Assembly (NCBI GenBank): GCA_041392665.1
Contig: JAWKLQ010000027.1
Coordinates: 62,001-126,000, forward strand
Origin: Flavilitoribacter sp020436695
GTDB taxonomy: Bacteria > Bacteroidota > Bacteroidia > Chitinophagales > Saprospiraceae
Reading direction: 5' to 3'
DNA length: 64,000 nucleotides
Shown here: positions 52,002-61,426 of the stretch, in pieces
Numbering within the stretch: position 1 is the stretch's first letter
Layout of the letters: every line of letters starts with the position of its first letter
The notes under the pieces: generated by a model
Seen by the model: the letters and a program-made list of their open reading frames with translations, nothing else
What the model was told of the DNA's origin: nothing
Database searches by the model: none
Position numbers and translations under genes: made by a program

Positions 52002-52807
52002 GGTACCCTGTGAACATATTATTTTGTTTGTGCCCAGAAAAACAAAATAGATTGTTTTTACCTCTTTACCGGGCAAATAAAGTTTCTGATCTCTCTTAAT
52101 AGATTATTATTAAAAAATTTTAAAAAACCTTATCATCATCAGTGTTGTGGATTTGTAGATAAAATCTGATGTAAATTTTAGGTTAATTCATTATTAAGAA
52201 ATTAAACCCCACTTTCCACATCTCATACACTTCTGAAAAGCCTCTTTTACAAGCTGATGCAAACTTATTCACAGCCTGTGGATTTTCTTTACACAGTAAA
52301 ACTTTTTTCCCCAACAGGGCTAAAATTTGACTTTTGCATGTCAATAACGATGGTGGATATCCACGATTTCGGGGAAATCTACCAATCGAAAACTTCAACC
52401 AGGCACGACATCTTAATAAGTGTGGAGAAGTGATTTTCAAATTAACAACTTATTCCCAAAATGGTGTGGAAAACCACTATCGACAAACGACTGATTTTTA
52501 TACCTTTACAAAAAGCGCTTTTTTCATTTGTGGAAAAGTATTTTTTCGGGCGGTAATACATTTGTTTCCCGTAAAAGTGTTGCTTTGTTTTGGATTATTA
52601 TGGGGAAAGTCGTGGAAAAAGCGTTGATAAGTTGTTAATTGATTGATTGTTAAAACTAAACTGTTGTTGAACAGGAAGCGTGAGCTTACCACGATTGTTT
52701 TGAAACGATTAGTGGAAACAAGCCGATAGAGAGAGCAACCGTTTAGAACATGTTGTGATCCCGGTTTGTCATGGGATTTAAAACATGTTTTTAAATCAGC
52801 ATCATTC
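52002..52807. other. Gene-free AT-rich stretch with DnaA-box cluster (candidate oriC)
   Basis: About 800 bp without a gene. At 52097-52140 there is an AT-only-like run (ttattattaaaaaatttt) suitable as an unwinding element. DnaA-box matches to TTWTNCACA: 52265-52273 (TTATTCACA, +), 52465-52473 and 52529-52537 (TTTTCCACA, -). One-mismatch copies lie at 52212, 52287, 52421 and 52611. Further perfect boxes just outside are 50912, 50924 and 51256. A palindrome gtggatatccac lies at 52353-52364. No dnaA or dnaN is in view, but Bacteroidota origins often lie apart from them. Two parS sites lie 8 kb to the left. Confidence 0.55.
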
Positions 52808-53488
52808 ATGTGTGGTCGATATTCATTTGTTGCATCGAAGGAAAAGATCCAGCAGCAGTTGGGAACGGAACTGGAAGTCGGTGCCAATTTGAGGATCAAT
52901 TTCAATGTGGCGCCCACGCAGCACAGTTACGTCATTACGAATGATAAACCGCAGACCCTGCAGTATATCACTTGGGGACTCATCCCATATTGGTCAAGAG
53001 ATAACAAGATAGCCGGAAAACTGATCAATGCCCGCCGGGAAGGGATCGAAAGTAAACCTTCCTTCCGGGTGCCCATTCGAAAAAAAAGATGCCTGGTGTT
53101 GGCCGACAGTTTTTACGAATGGAAAAAGGTGGGCACGAAGAAGATCCCTTACCGGATCATGTTGAAAAACGGCGATCTTTTATTGTTGGCAGGTATATGG
53201 GATGTATGGTATGATGATCAATACGCCGTTAAGAGTTTCTCGATCATCACCACAGCTCCCAGCCAGGACATGCAAGGCGTACATGATCGGATGCCGGTTA
53301 TCCTGAACCATAAGCAGGATCAGGAAAAATGGTTGGAAGATATTCCCCTGGAAGAAGCACTTTCGCTGTTACAAACTCCGGAAAACGGCATTCTGGAAAT
53401 GTATCGCGTGTCGGACAAGGTGAATTCCGTAAAAAATAATTCCCCGGATCTGCATCAGCGGATTTCCGACTCACCGACTTTATTTTAA
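52808..53488 (+). CDS. SOS response-associated peptidase (SRAP/HMCES/YedK)
   Basis: 226 residues beginning MCGRYSF. The ATG at 52808 is certain because the catalytic Cys must be residue 2 after Met removal. Other active-site blocks: INARREGIESKPSFR (Asn), LADSFYEWKKV (Glu) and GVHDRMPVIL (His). SRAP proteins form a covalent thiazolidine link with abasic sites in single-stranded DNA and protect them. Located next to the candidate origin. Confidence 0.95.
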   Translation: MCGRYSFVASKEKIQQQLGTELEVGANLRINFNVAPTQHSYVITNDKPQTLQYITWGLIPYWSRDNKIAGKLINARREGIESKPSFRVPIRKKRCLVLADSFYEWKKVGTKKIPYRIMLKNGDLLLLAGIWDVWYDDQYAVKSFSIITTAPSQDMQGVHDRMPVILNHKQDQEKWLEDIPLEEALSLLQTPENGILEMYRVSDKVNSVKNNSPDLHQRISDSPTLF

Positions 53489-53532
53489 GGCGTGGATCGT
53501 AAATATCCATCTAAGATTACTAAACATAGCTC

Positions 53533-53985
53533 ATGCGAGTTGTCATTCAAAGGGTAAGTGAAGCGTCGGTTACTGTAGAAGGCGAAATTACCGGAGCTAT
53601 CGGGGCTGGTCTGTTGATCCTGCTGGGTATTGAAGATGCCGATGGGGAGGAAGATATCGACTGGTTGTGCCGTAAGATCATCAACCTGCGCATTTTTAAT
53701 GATGAGCAGGGCATTATGAACCGATCGGTACTGGATGAGGATGGCGGCCTGCTCGTGGTGAGCCAGTTTACCTTACATGCCGGTACCAAAAAAGGAAATC
53801 GCCCTTCTTACATCCGGGCCTCCAAGCCGGAGGTGGCCATACCTATGTACGAGCAGTTGGTCAAAACTTTATCGCTGCAGGCCGGGCGACCGGTGGCAAC
53901 CGGCCGGTTTGGTGCCGATATGAAAGTACGTTTGTTGAATGACGGGCCGGTGACGATCATCATTGATTCGAAAAATAGAGAATAA
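53533..53985 (+). CDS. dtd: D-aminoacyl-tRNA deacylase
   Basis: 150 residues. Begins MRVVIQRVSEASVTVEGE, with the two catalytic motifs SQFTLHAGTKKGNRPS and NDGPVTIIID, and LLGIEDADGEEDIDWLCRKI between. Removes D-amino acids (and glycine) wrongly attached to tRNA. Homodimer in the cytoplasm. Complete and of normal length; same strand as its neighbours. Confidence 0.96.
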   Translation: MRVVIQRVSEASVTVEGEITGAIGAGLLILLGIEDADGEEDIDWLCRKIINLRIFNDEQGIMNRSVLDEDGGLLVVSQFTLHAGTKKGNRPSYIRASKPEVAIPMYEQLVKTLSLQAGRPVATGRFGADMKVRLLNDGPVTIIIDSKNRE

Positions 53986-54057
53986 CCCTAGAAAAAAGGT
54001 TCTGGGTTCTTGGTACTCAGATATGGACTACAATTTGTAAATCGTTAAACTCAGTTC

Positions 54058-54396
54058 ATGACTATTAAAGAAGCCCAGGCCACGGTAGATGAGTGGATCA
54101 ATACTATTGGAGTCAAATATTACCACGAGTTGACCAACATGGCTATTTTGGTAGAAGAAGTTGGTGAAGTAGCCCGACTCATGTCCCGCCTTTATGGAGA
54201 ACAATCCTTCAAAACCAAAGAAAAAGAATTTAGTGCCCGTACCGACCTGCCGGATGAAATGGCAGATGTGCTGTTTGTATTGATCTGCCTGGCCAATCAA
54301 ACCGGTGTAGATCTGGAAGAAGCCCTGCGTAAAAATCTGGAGAAGAACACACCCCGCGACCGGGAGCGGCACGCTAATAACGAAAAACTGAAATGA
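54058..54396 (+). CDS. MazG-like nucleotide pyrophosphohydrolase
   Basis: 112 residues, all-helical. Mg-binding signature EEVGEVARLM (about 33) and DEMADVLFVLICLANQTG (about 70), i.e. EExxE ... ExxD. It belongs to the short, single-domain MazG group that hydrolyses (d)NTPs, probably a house-cleaning enzyme. A basic, hydrophilic tail (NTPRDRERHANNEKLK) ends the chain. Lies 72 bp after dtd, so possibly co-transcribed. Confidence 0.9.
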   Translation: MTIKEAQATVDEWINTIGVKYYHELTNMAILVEEVGEVARLMSRLYGEQSFKTKEKEFSARTDLPDEMADVLFVLICLANQTGVDLEEALRKNLEKNTPRDRERHANNEKLK

Positions 54397-54468
54397 ATCG
54401 ACGTCCGGCAAGGTCGATCACAGTCAGTGAATACATAGATCTAGAACTAACAACTTTAAACATCCACC

Positions 54469-57141
54469 ATGAAAAGAACCTACCTTTCGGTATTGGGGTA
54501 CCTTTTCCTTTTGGCTTCCTGTCAAACGGATATAGTGCCCGATACTTCCGTTGACACTGAAGATGAGCCAAAAGAGATCGTTTACAACATTCCACCTAAC
54601 TTCGAACTGGAGATCCTCTACAGTCCCTTAGAAAACAATGACGGATCCTGGGTCGCACTGGCCGAAGGCGAAAACGGCATGTTTTACGCCAGTGATCAGA
54701 ACGGCGATCTATACCAGTTTAAAATACCGCCCGTTGGAGAGGTACTTGATTCTACACAGGTAGACACCATTGACCTAGATATAGGACACGCCCATGGCTT
54801 GCTTTGGGCATTCAATAGTCTGTACGTCAGTGTGAATGAACGCTGGGAAGACGGCGATGGCGAACCACTTACCGAAACGGGCAGCGGCGTATATCGTCTG
54901 CAGGATACCGACGGTGACGGGCAATTGGACGAGCTGAAAATGCTGCTTAAGCTGGAAGGGTCCGGCGAGCACGGTCCGCACAGTATGGTCCTTAGTCCGG
55001 ACGGAAAACAGATCTATTTCATTGCCGGTAATTACACCAAAATTCCGGAAGCCATCGTTCAGAACAGCTGCCTGCCCAACAATTGGGAAGCGGATAATCT
55101 CTTCCCTCCTTTCCTGGATGCCCGCGGACACGCCACCCAGATCGAACCTCCTGGTGGATGGATCGCCCGGACTGATCCGGATGGGAAAAACTGGGAGCTG
55201 GTGGCCTCCGGTTTTCGTAATCCTTTCGATATGGCTTTCAACCGCGATGGAGAATTGTTTGCCTTCGATGCCGATATGGAATGGGATATCGGCATGCCCT
55301 GGTACCGGCCGATCCGGATCTGCCACGCAACGAGCGGCAGCAACTTTGGCTGGCGCACCGGCTCCGGTAAATGGCCCGATTATTATCCGGACAACCTGCC
55401 GGCAGTGGTTAATCTGGGGCAGGGTTCTCCTACTGCTGTACTCTACACGGCCGGCCTGGATTTCCCACAACAATATAAAAATGGATTATTGGTGTTTGAC
55501 TGGAGCTTCGGTACCGCTTACTACGTAGATCTGGAGGAAAAAGGAAGCACTTATACCGGTGGGTTTTCGGAATTCTTTTCCGGTACGCCTCTGCCACTGA
55601 CGGATGCTGTAGCCGGTTCGGACGGCGCATTATACTTTGCCAGCGGTGGTCGCAAGCTGGAATCTCACTTGTACCGACTGCGTTATACAGGGCCGAAAGA
55701 GGCGCTGGGAATGATGGAAAAAAGTACTGATGAGGACGCTGCCAAGCTGCGACAACTTCGCCGGCAGCTGGAAGCTTCACATAATCGGAAAGCACCCGAG
55801 AGTATTCCGCTCCTATGGGAACAACTCAACCATCCGGATCGGTTTATCCGTTATGCGGCCCGGGTAGGACTCGAGCATCAGGACGTTGGTGCCTGGCAAT
55901 CATTGTTCATGGAGGAAAAAGATCCCGTTCGAATTATTCAGGCGAGCCTGGCGCTCGCTCGTTTCGGGAAACCGGGTATTCAGAAAGTGCTTTTTCAAAA
56001 ACTGGCACAGCTGGATCCTGCCGGACTATCACGGGCTCAACAACTAGATCGATTACGGGCTATCGGTCTGGTAGCCATTCGGCGGGGAATGCCGGAAACG
56101 GCTATTCGACAAGGATTTATCAACGAGTTTAATGCGCAGTTTCCCACCAATGACCCGGCGATGGATCGTGAGTTCAGTCAGCTTCTGGTCTATTTCGGTG
56201 ATCCTTTAGCTACCGCAAAATGTGTGGAACTGTTGGAAAAACACACCAGAGAAAAGACCGTTACCCATCCTGACCTGCTGAGCGAGGAAGTGAGTAACCG
56301 AAGTGAGCAATACGGGCCGACCATTCTGGATATGTTGAAACATATGCCGCCGACCGAAGCACTGTTTTACGGGGTATTACTCAGCCGGGCCGAGCAGGGA
56401 TGGGATGATACATTACGGGATAAATATTTCAGCTGGTTTTTTGATGCCCTGAATTCCAAGGGAGGCATGAGTTTTAAGCCTTTCCTGGAAAACATACGGA
56501 AGCAGGCCATGACGCACGTTCCCGAAGATCTGCAGGCACACTGCGAAGAACTTTCCGGCGTCTATAAGGCCGGCGAAGAACTGATGAATTTACCACAACC
56601 GGAAGGCCCGGGGGGAGATTACAATTCAACCGACATTCACGGTATATTGGGTAAAGGGCTCGACGAGTATGAAGGAAATATCGAAACCGGCCGGCGCATC
56701 TACGAAGCGGCACTCTGCGCCATGTGTCATCGCATGCGTGGGGAAGGTGGTAGTATGGGGCCTGACCTTACCCAGGTACATACCCGCTTTAACCGGGGAG
56801 AGATCATTGATGCGATCTTTAGTCCCAATGATGAGATATCGGATCAATATGCCTTTACATTATTCGACCTGAAAGACGGGGAAAGAATGACCGGCAAAAT
56901 ACTGTCGGAAACGGGTGACAAGATTGTCCTCATGCCGAATCCTTTCAATATGACCTATACGGTGGAGATCCCTAAATCGAACGTATTGAAAAGTGGACTG
57001 AGCCCGGTTTCTCCGATGCCCTCCAATCTGCTGAACCGTTTAAACGCGCAGGAGATCACCGATCTGTTTGCTTATCTGCTTTCCGGTGGGGATGAAGAAT
57101 GGTTTTATTACGGAGGAACCAAAGGGTTGGAAGAAGAATAA
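54469..57141 (+). CDS. Lipoprotein: NHL/PQQ-dehydrogenase-like propeller, HEAT-like helices and C-terminal cytochrome c
   Basis: 890 residues. Lipobox LFLLASC, Cys at about 18. Residues 40-420 resemble the soluble sugar dehydrogenase/membrane-bound dehydrogenase propeller: GHAHGLLWAFNSLYVSVNER, GEHGPHSMVLSPDGKQIYFI, ASGFRNPFDMAFNRDGELFA. The second half is helical with HEAT-like repeats. A cytochrome c core follows: CAMCH at about 750-754, with the distal Met probably in GGSMGPDLTQV, and then a heme-domain end (EITDLFAYLLSGGDEEW). This layout is common in PVC bacteria and Bacteroidota, where the enzymes are periplasmic dehydrogenases of unknown substrate passing electrons to the heme. Confidence 0.82.
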   Translation: MKRTYLSVLGYLFLLASCQTDIVPDTSVDTEDEPKEIVYNIPPNFELEILYSPLENNDGSWVALAEGENGMFYASDQNGDLYQFKIPPVGEVLDSTQVDTIDLDIGHAHGLLWAFNSLYVSVNERWEDGDGEPLTETGSGVYRLQDTDGDGQLDELKMLLKLEGSGEHGPHSMVLSPDGKQIYFIAGNYTKIPEAIVQNSCLPNNWEADNLFPPFLDARGHATQIEPPGGWIARTDPDGKNWELVASGFRNPFDMAFNRDGELFAFDADMEWDIGMPWYRPIRICHATSGSNFGWRTGSGKWPDYYPDNLPAVVNLGQGSPTAVLYTAGLDFPQQYKNGLLVFDWSFGTAYYVDLEEKGSTYTGGFSEFFSGTPLPLTDAVAGSDGALYFASGGRKLESHLYRLRYTGPKEALGMMEKSTDEDAAKLRQLRRQLEASHNRKAPESIPLLWEQLNHPDRFIRYAARVGLEHQDVGAWQSLFMEEKDPVRIIQASLALARFGKPGIQKVLFQKLAQLDPAGLSRAQQLDRLRAIGLVAIRRGMPETAIRQGFINEFNAQFPTNDPAMDREFSQLLVYFGDPLATAKCVELLEKHTREKTVTHPDLLSEEVSNRSEQYGPTILDMLKHMPPTEALFYGVLLSRAEQGWDDTLRDKYFSWFFDALNSKGGMSFKPFLENIRKQAMTHVPEDLQAHCEELSGVYKAGEELMNLPQPEGPGGDYNSTDIHGILGKGLDEYEGNIETGRRIYEAALCAMCHRMRGEGGSMGPDLTQVHTRFNRGEIIDAIFSPNDEISDQYAFTLFDLKDGERMTGKILSETGDKIVLMPNPFNMTYTVEIPKSNVLKSGLSPVSPMPSNLLNRLNAQEITDLFAYLLSGGDEEWFYYGGTKGLEEE

Positions 57142-57191
57142 TGGTATTATGTGTTTCCTGTGGTGAGTAGTAGGCTTGTTTTCATAGAAAA

Positions 57192-57974
57192 ATGTTGGTT
57201 ATGCATAGAAGCGCACCGGCATATGCACGTTTGTTTTTACTGATTTTATTGAGTAGTCTTTTCGCTTGCCGGAGCAACCCGGCGATGGAAGAAACGGATA
57301 CTTATGCCCATCTTCAGGATCCGGTAGTGCGGGATATTTTGCAAAAAGCGATTGCATATGCTGGTGGTTTGGAAACCTGGAGATCGATCCGCAGACTTCA
57401 GTATACCAAGGATTTTTCGTTATTACTGGAATCAGGAGCACTGGAAAAACGCTACGAACAGGTACACGATTATCAATATGATCCGTTGCGGATAGAGATC
57501 CGTTCTTTGGAAAACGGAGATCAGATCATTACCCGTTTGGAAGATGGGATTTACAGCCGCACGGAAAATGGACAGATGTCGGGTCTGAGCCAGCAGGCCT
57601 TAGAAGATGCAGTGAACGCTTCCACTTACGTGGTGGGTATGCTGTTTAGTCTACTCGATCCGGCGGCTGTCATTCTCTATGCCGGGAAAGATACACTTCC
57701 GGATAAGCGTGCTGTTGATGTACTACAGGTAACCTATGAAAATGGAGCGGAAGCATTAGATGTGTGGAAATACTATTTCGATGAAGAAGGAAAGATCGTG
57801 GCCAATTGGGTGGATACCGGTGATCATTTTAGCCTGGTAGAAAATCTGACTTTCGAAAGAGCAAACGGTATTTTGTTTAACGGCATACGTAAAAGTTACC
57901 GGGTAGATAGTAGTGGAAATAAGCTGTACCTGAGAGCGGAGTATACCTACGGCAATTACAATGTAGAGCGATAA
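57192..57974 (+). CDS. Lipoprotein, LolA-like fold (DUF6503 type?)
   Basis: 260 residues from the ATG at 57192; an ATG at 57201 is also possible. Lipobox SSLFAC with Cys near 26. A short helical start (ILQKAIAYAGGLETWRSIRR) is followed by a long run of strands (RYEQVHDYQYDPLRIEIRS, DVLQVTYENGAEALDVWKYY). This pattern of helix then half-barrel strands resembles LolA/LolB or outer-membrane-lipoprotein-sorting relatives such as DUF6503. I cannot separate these by eye. Lies 50 bp after the heme lipoprotein gene on the same strand. Confidence 0.6.
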   Translation: MLVMHRSAPAYARLFLLILLSSLFACRSNPAMEETDTYAHLQDPVVRDILQKAIAYAGGLETWRSIRRLQYTKDFSLLLESGALEKRYEQVHDYQYDPLRIEIRSLENGDQIITRLEDGIYSRTENGQMSGLSQQALEDAVNASTYVVGMLFSLLDPAAVILYAGKDTLPDKRAVDVLQVTYENGAEALDVWKYYFDEEGKIVANWVDTGDHFSLVENLTFERANGILFNGIRKSYRVDSSGNKLYLRAEYTYGNYNVER

Positions 57975-58067
57975 GGTGTAGCTGGGCATGGGCTTATGGT
58001 CGTCCGAATGGGAACTGATGTTAAGCCCATTGCCCATCTGCATATTGATCTGTCACGAGAATAAAAA

Positions 58068-58595
58068 ATGTTAGAACTGCGACAAGAAACACCGGAAGAT
58101 CACGTAATAGTGGAAGCGCTTGTCAAAGCTGCTTTTGCCGATGAAGTGTTTAGCGATCAATCAGAACATCATCTGGTTCGACGATTACGCAGTACACCCT
58201 CCTTCATACCAGAGCTTTCCATCGTGGCGGAACTTGACGATGAGATAGTTGGCCATATATTGTTGTCTGGGATTGTCATCCGCAATGATAACGGAGTTTT
58301 CCCTTCTCTGGCAATGGCGCCGGTTTCCGTATTGCCTGCGTACCAGCATCAGGGCATTGGAGGACGCCTGGTCCGATATGCTCATCAGGTAGCAGCCGAT
58401 CTGGGGCATGGTTCCGTTGTTTTATTGGGGCATGCCGATTATTACCCCAGATTTGGTTACGAACCGGCTGCAAAATATCATATCAGTCTTCCTTTTGAGG
58501 TGCCTGCCGAAAATTGTATGATTATCGAATTGATCGAGGGAAGCCTACAGGGCGTCAGCGGAATGGTGGAGTATCCCAGCGTATTTTTTGAATAG
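58068..58595 (+). CDS. GNAT N-acetyltransferase (YhbS-like)
   Basis: 175 residues. Acetyl-CoA binding motif VSVLPAYQHQGIGGRLVRY (V-x-P-x-x-Q-x-x-G-I-G), preceded by AELDDEIVGHILLSGIVI and followed by VVLLGHADYYPRFGYEPAAK, the YhbS signature with GHxxYYprFGF. Substrate unknown; related proteins acetylate small molecules or ribosomal proteins. Confidence 0.9.
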   Translation: MLELRQETPEDHVIVEALVKAAFADEVFSDQSEHHLVRRLRSTPSFIPELSIVAELDDEIVGHILLSGIVIRNDNGVFPSLAMAPVSVLPAYQHQGIGGRLVRYAHQVAADLGHGSVVLLGHADYYPRFGYEPAAKYHISLPFEVPAENCMIIELIEGSLQGVSGMVEYPSVFFE

Positions 58596-58603
58596 GTATT
58601 TAT

Positions 58604-58611
58604 TATCTTTG
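58604..58611 (+). promoter_or_regulatory. -7 element TATCTTTG of the GH3 gene
   Basis: Exact match to TAnnTTTG. The palindromic operator starts 4 bp downstream (58615), over the expected transcript start, so a bound regulator would block transcription. Predicted leader about 220 nt. Confidence 0.55.
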
Positions 58612-58614
58612 CAA

Positions 58615-58631
58615 TGTGTCATAAAGACACA
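58615..58631. promoter_or_regulatory. Operator TGTGTC-N5-GACACA in the GH3 promoter
   Basis: TGTGTCATAAAGACACA; with flanks aa/tt the palindrome reaches 21 bp. The same half-sites and spacing occur before the NUDIX-type regulator at 61427-61443, and nowhere else that I noticed in the window. Position over the start of transcription suggests repression. Confidence 0.7.
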
Positions 58632-58839
58632 TTGAGGAATCCTAATTGCCTACCAAACCCCGAATTGTCATTGGTCGGTGGTGGTTGTCAGTGGTGAAGA
58701 GCTCAGCCGGACGTAAAAGCTTATCTGAAATAAGTGGATAAGCATACCGACCGGTGTTTGATACTAACGTATTTACATCGAGCATTTACCCCATCCATAC
58801 ACCTGATCACTGAAGGCGGGGTAACTGACAACTTTAATT

Positions 58840-61182
58840 ATGGAAAAGCACACCACAAAACTCGTGTACACGCTTTCAGTCCTTTTTAGCATAAGCTTAT
58901 TATTGAGTAGTTGCGGACCAAAATGGACGGAAACCGAAAACGGAACCATTCACATAGTTACTAATGACGGTGGAGCCACGCTGGGATACAGTCCGGGCTC
59001 CGGCGTTAGCATTCTGACTGCGGATCGATTTGCTTTTAAAGACCTGAACAAGAACGGTGAGCTGGACAAATACGAAGACTGGCGCCTGTCGGCTCAGGAA
59101 CGTGCTGAGGATCTTGCTTCCAAAATGTCGATCGAACAGATTGCAGGATTGATGCTCTATAGCGGGCACCAGCGCATACCGGGCGGCGGCTTCGGTGCAG
59201 GAGGTACTTACGGGGGCAAGAAGTTTGAAGAAAGCGGAGCCCCATCCTCCGATCTGACTGATCAACAGATTGATTTTCTTACCAATGATAATCTACGGCA
59301 CGTGCTGATCACCACAGTGGAAAGCCCGGAGGTGGCTGCGGTTTGGAATAATAATGCCCAGGCGCTGGTGGAAGGTCTAGGGTTGGGCATACCGGCCAAT
59401 AACAGCTCTGACCCCCGGCATCAAGCCGATTCGGATGAGGAATATACGCTCGGTGCCGGTGGTGATATTTCCCGTTGGCCCGGGTCCATCGGTCTGGCGG
59501 CCAGTTTTGACCCGGCCCTGGTAAAACAATTCGGGGAGATCGCTTCCAAGGAATACCGGGCCCTGGGTATCGCTACAGCCCTGTCGCCACAGGTGGATCT
59601 TGCTACCGATCCAAGATGGTATCGTTTTAGCGGGACTTTTGGGCCGAGCCCCGAACTGTCTACGGATATGGCCCGGGCATATGTCGATGGTTTCCAGACT
59701 TCCAGCGGTGATCAGGAAATTGACAGCGGATGGGGATACGAAAGTGTCAATGCTATGGTAAAACACTGGCCCGGTGGTGGTGCCGGCGAAGGCGGCCGGG
59801 ATGCGCACTACGGGTTTGGAAAATTTGCCGTTTTCCCGGGGAATAATCTCCAGACCCACATGAAACCCTTTATTGAAGGTGCATTCAATCTGGACGGAGG
59901 TACCGGTATGGCCTCCGCAGTAATGCCTTATTACACCATCTCTTTCGGACAGAACCCCGACGGGGAGAATGTGGGTAATGCTTTCAGCAAATATTTTATT
60001 ACGGATCAATTACGCGGTAAATATGGTTACGATGGAGTAGTATGTACCGACTGGGGTGTTACCCGTCCGGACGAAGGAATGGCCGCTTTCGGCAGAACTC
60101 CCTGGGGCGTGGAAAGCCTCACCGAAGCGGAAAGGCACTACAAGATCATCATGGCCGGCTGCGATCAGTTTGGTGGCAACAATGATGCGGGACCGGTGCT
60201 GGAAGCCTACCAAATGGGCGTCAAAGAATTTGGTGAAGAGGAGATGCGGCAGCGTATGGAAACTTCTGCTGTGCGCTTGTTGAAGAATATATTCCGGGTA
60301 GGACTTTTTGAGAATCCTTATCTGGATGTGGACCATACAAAAGAGCTGGTGGGAAATTCAGATTTCATGCAAGCCGGTTTTGAAGCGCAGTTAAAATCCA
60401 TTGTTATGTTAAAAAACAAGGATAATATTCTGCCGGCCGGGAAAGAGCAGACTGTCTATATTCCCAAGCGCTACGTACCGGCATCGCAAAACTTCTTTGG
60501 CGCAGTAATACCTGCCAGCTGGGAGGAACCGATCAAAGCAGAGCTGGCGGCCAAATACTTTAAGGTGACGGATGACCCGACCCAGGCTGACTTTGCCATT
60601 GTGATGATCAATAATCCGGAAAATGGTCGCACGGCCGGGTATAGCGAGGAAGATGCCAAAAATGGAGGGAATGGATTTTTTCCTATCAGTCTGCAATACG
60701 ATACCTACACCGCTACGGAGGCGAGGGATCCAAGTTTGGCGGGTGATGCACGTGAGGGCGATGTACTCAACCGCACCTACAGGAACAAGAGCGTAAAAGC
60801 CAATAACAGCACTGACCTGGACCTGGTACTTGAAACCAAAAAGGCTATGGGCGACAGGCCGGTTGTTGTAGTGCTGAATATGATCAACCCTACGGTTGTG
60901 GCCGAATTTGAAAAAAAGGTCGATGCCCTGTTGATCAATTTCCGGGTGCAGGATCAGGCTGTGCTGGATATCATTTCCGGAAAAGCGGAACCCTCAGCAC
61001 TGCTCCCGTTGCAAATGCCTGCCAATATGGAGACTGTAGAAAAACAGATGGAAGATGTTCCCTTTGATATGGAAGCTTACGTTGATTCGGAAGGAAATAC
61101 CTATGATTTTGGTTTTGGCCTCAACTGGAATGGCCTGATCCGGGATGAACGAACGGAGAAGTACAAGAAGGTTATAATGTAG
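58840..61182 (+). CDS. Glycoside hydrolase family 3 lipoprotein (beta-glucosidase-like)
   Basis: 780 residues. Lipobox SLLLSSC, Cys at about 25. A short Ca-site-like segment DLNKNGELDKYEDWRLS lies at about 68-84. GH3 barrel: DLATDPRWYRFSGTFGPSPE, VNAMVKHWPGGGAGEGGRDA, and the nucleophile Asp at about 404 in YDGVVCTDWGVTRPDEG. The second alpha/beta domain (about 500-780) contains SIVMLKNKDNILPAGKEQ, and the end YDFGFGLNWNGLI is the usual C-terminal block. It releases sugar residues from beta-glucosides or related oligosaccharides in the envelope. Its promoter carries the same operator as the downstream regulator gene. Confidence 0.93.
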   Translation: MEKHTTKLVYTLSVLFSISLLLSSCGPKWTETENGTIHIVTNDGGATLGYSPGSGVSILTADRFAFKDLNKNGELDKYEDWRLSAQERAEDLASKMSIEQIAGLMLYSGHQRIPGGGFGAGGTYGGKKFEESGAPSSDLTDQQIDFLTNDNLRHVLITTVESPEVAAVWNNNAQALVEGLGLGIPANNSSDPRHQADSDEEYTLGAGGDISRWPGSIGLAASFDPALVKQFGEIASKEYRALGIATALSPQVDLATDPRWYRFSGTFGPSPELSTDMARAYVDGFQTSSGDQEIDSGWGYESVNAMVKHWPGGGAGEGGRDAHYGFGKFAVFPGNNLQTHMKPFIEGAFNLDGGTGMASAVMPYYTISFGQNPDGENVGNAFSKYFITDQLRGKYGYDGVVCTDWGVTRPDEGMAAFGRTPWGVESLTEAERHYKIIMAGCDQFGGNNDAGPVLEAYQMGVKEFGEEEMRQRMETSAVRLLKNIFRVGLFENPYLDVDHTKELVGNSDFMQAGFEAQLKSIVMLKNKDNILPAGKEQTVYIPKRYVPASQNFFGAVIPASWEEPIKAELAAKYFKVTDDPTQADFAIVMINNPENGRTAGYSEEDAKNGGNGFFPISLQYDTYTATEARDPSLAGDAREGDVLNRTYRNKSVKANNSTDLDLVLETKKAMGDRPVVVVLNMINPTVVAEFEKKVDALLINFRVQDQAVLDIISGKAEPSALLPLQMPANMETVEKQMEDVPFDMEAYVDSEGNTYDFGFGLNWNGLIRDERTEKYKKVIM

Positions 61183-61229
61183 AGCAGTGTCGGCACTTTA
61201 GCTGCGATGTCAGATTCGTATATATACTA

Positions 61230-61299
61230 TTGGACGTTGAGGCGTTAGGATATTTGGGCTTATCCTAAGGTCCAAATATCCTAACGCCTCAACGTCCAA
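61230..61299. repeat. 28-bp perfect inverted repeat (long hairpin) after the GH3 gene
   Basis: The arm at 61230-61257 (starts TTGGACGTTGAGGCG, ends ATATTTGG) and the arm at 61272-61299 are exact reverse complements, 28 of 28, with a 14-nt spacer that can pair partly. It lies 48 bp after the GH3 stop. No T-run follows, so it is not a standard terminator. It may be a mobile palindromic unit, or protect the 3' end of the GH3 mRNA. Confidence 0.85.
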
Positions 61300-61321
61300 A
61301 TATGAAATAACGGAACTACAT

Positions 61322-61355
61322 AAAAAAGCCCTTGGCGTCAGCACAGACACCAAGG
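61322..61355 (-). terminator. Intrinsic-terminator-like hairpin reading leftward
   Basis: CCTTGGCGTC (61330-61339) pairs with GACACCAAGG (61346-61355) with one mismatch. On the minus strand the stem is followed by a run of T (A-tract at 61322-61327 on plus). No minus-strand gene is known to its right, so it may stop antisense transcription into the GH3 gene. Confidence 0.45.
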
Positions 61356-61426
61356 ACTTCAAAGCATAGTATCAAGGTTTTACGTTATGTTTTTTTCTTA
61401 TTTTTCCCGGCAAGGGAAAAATTTAT

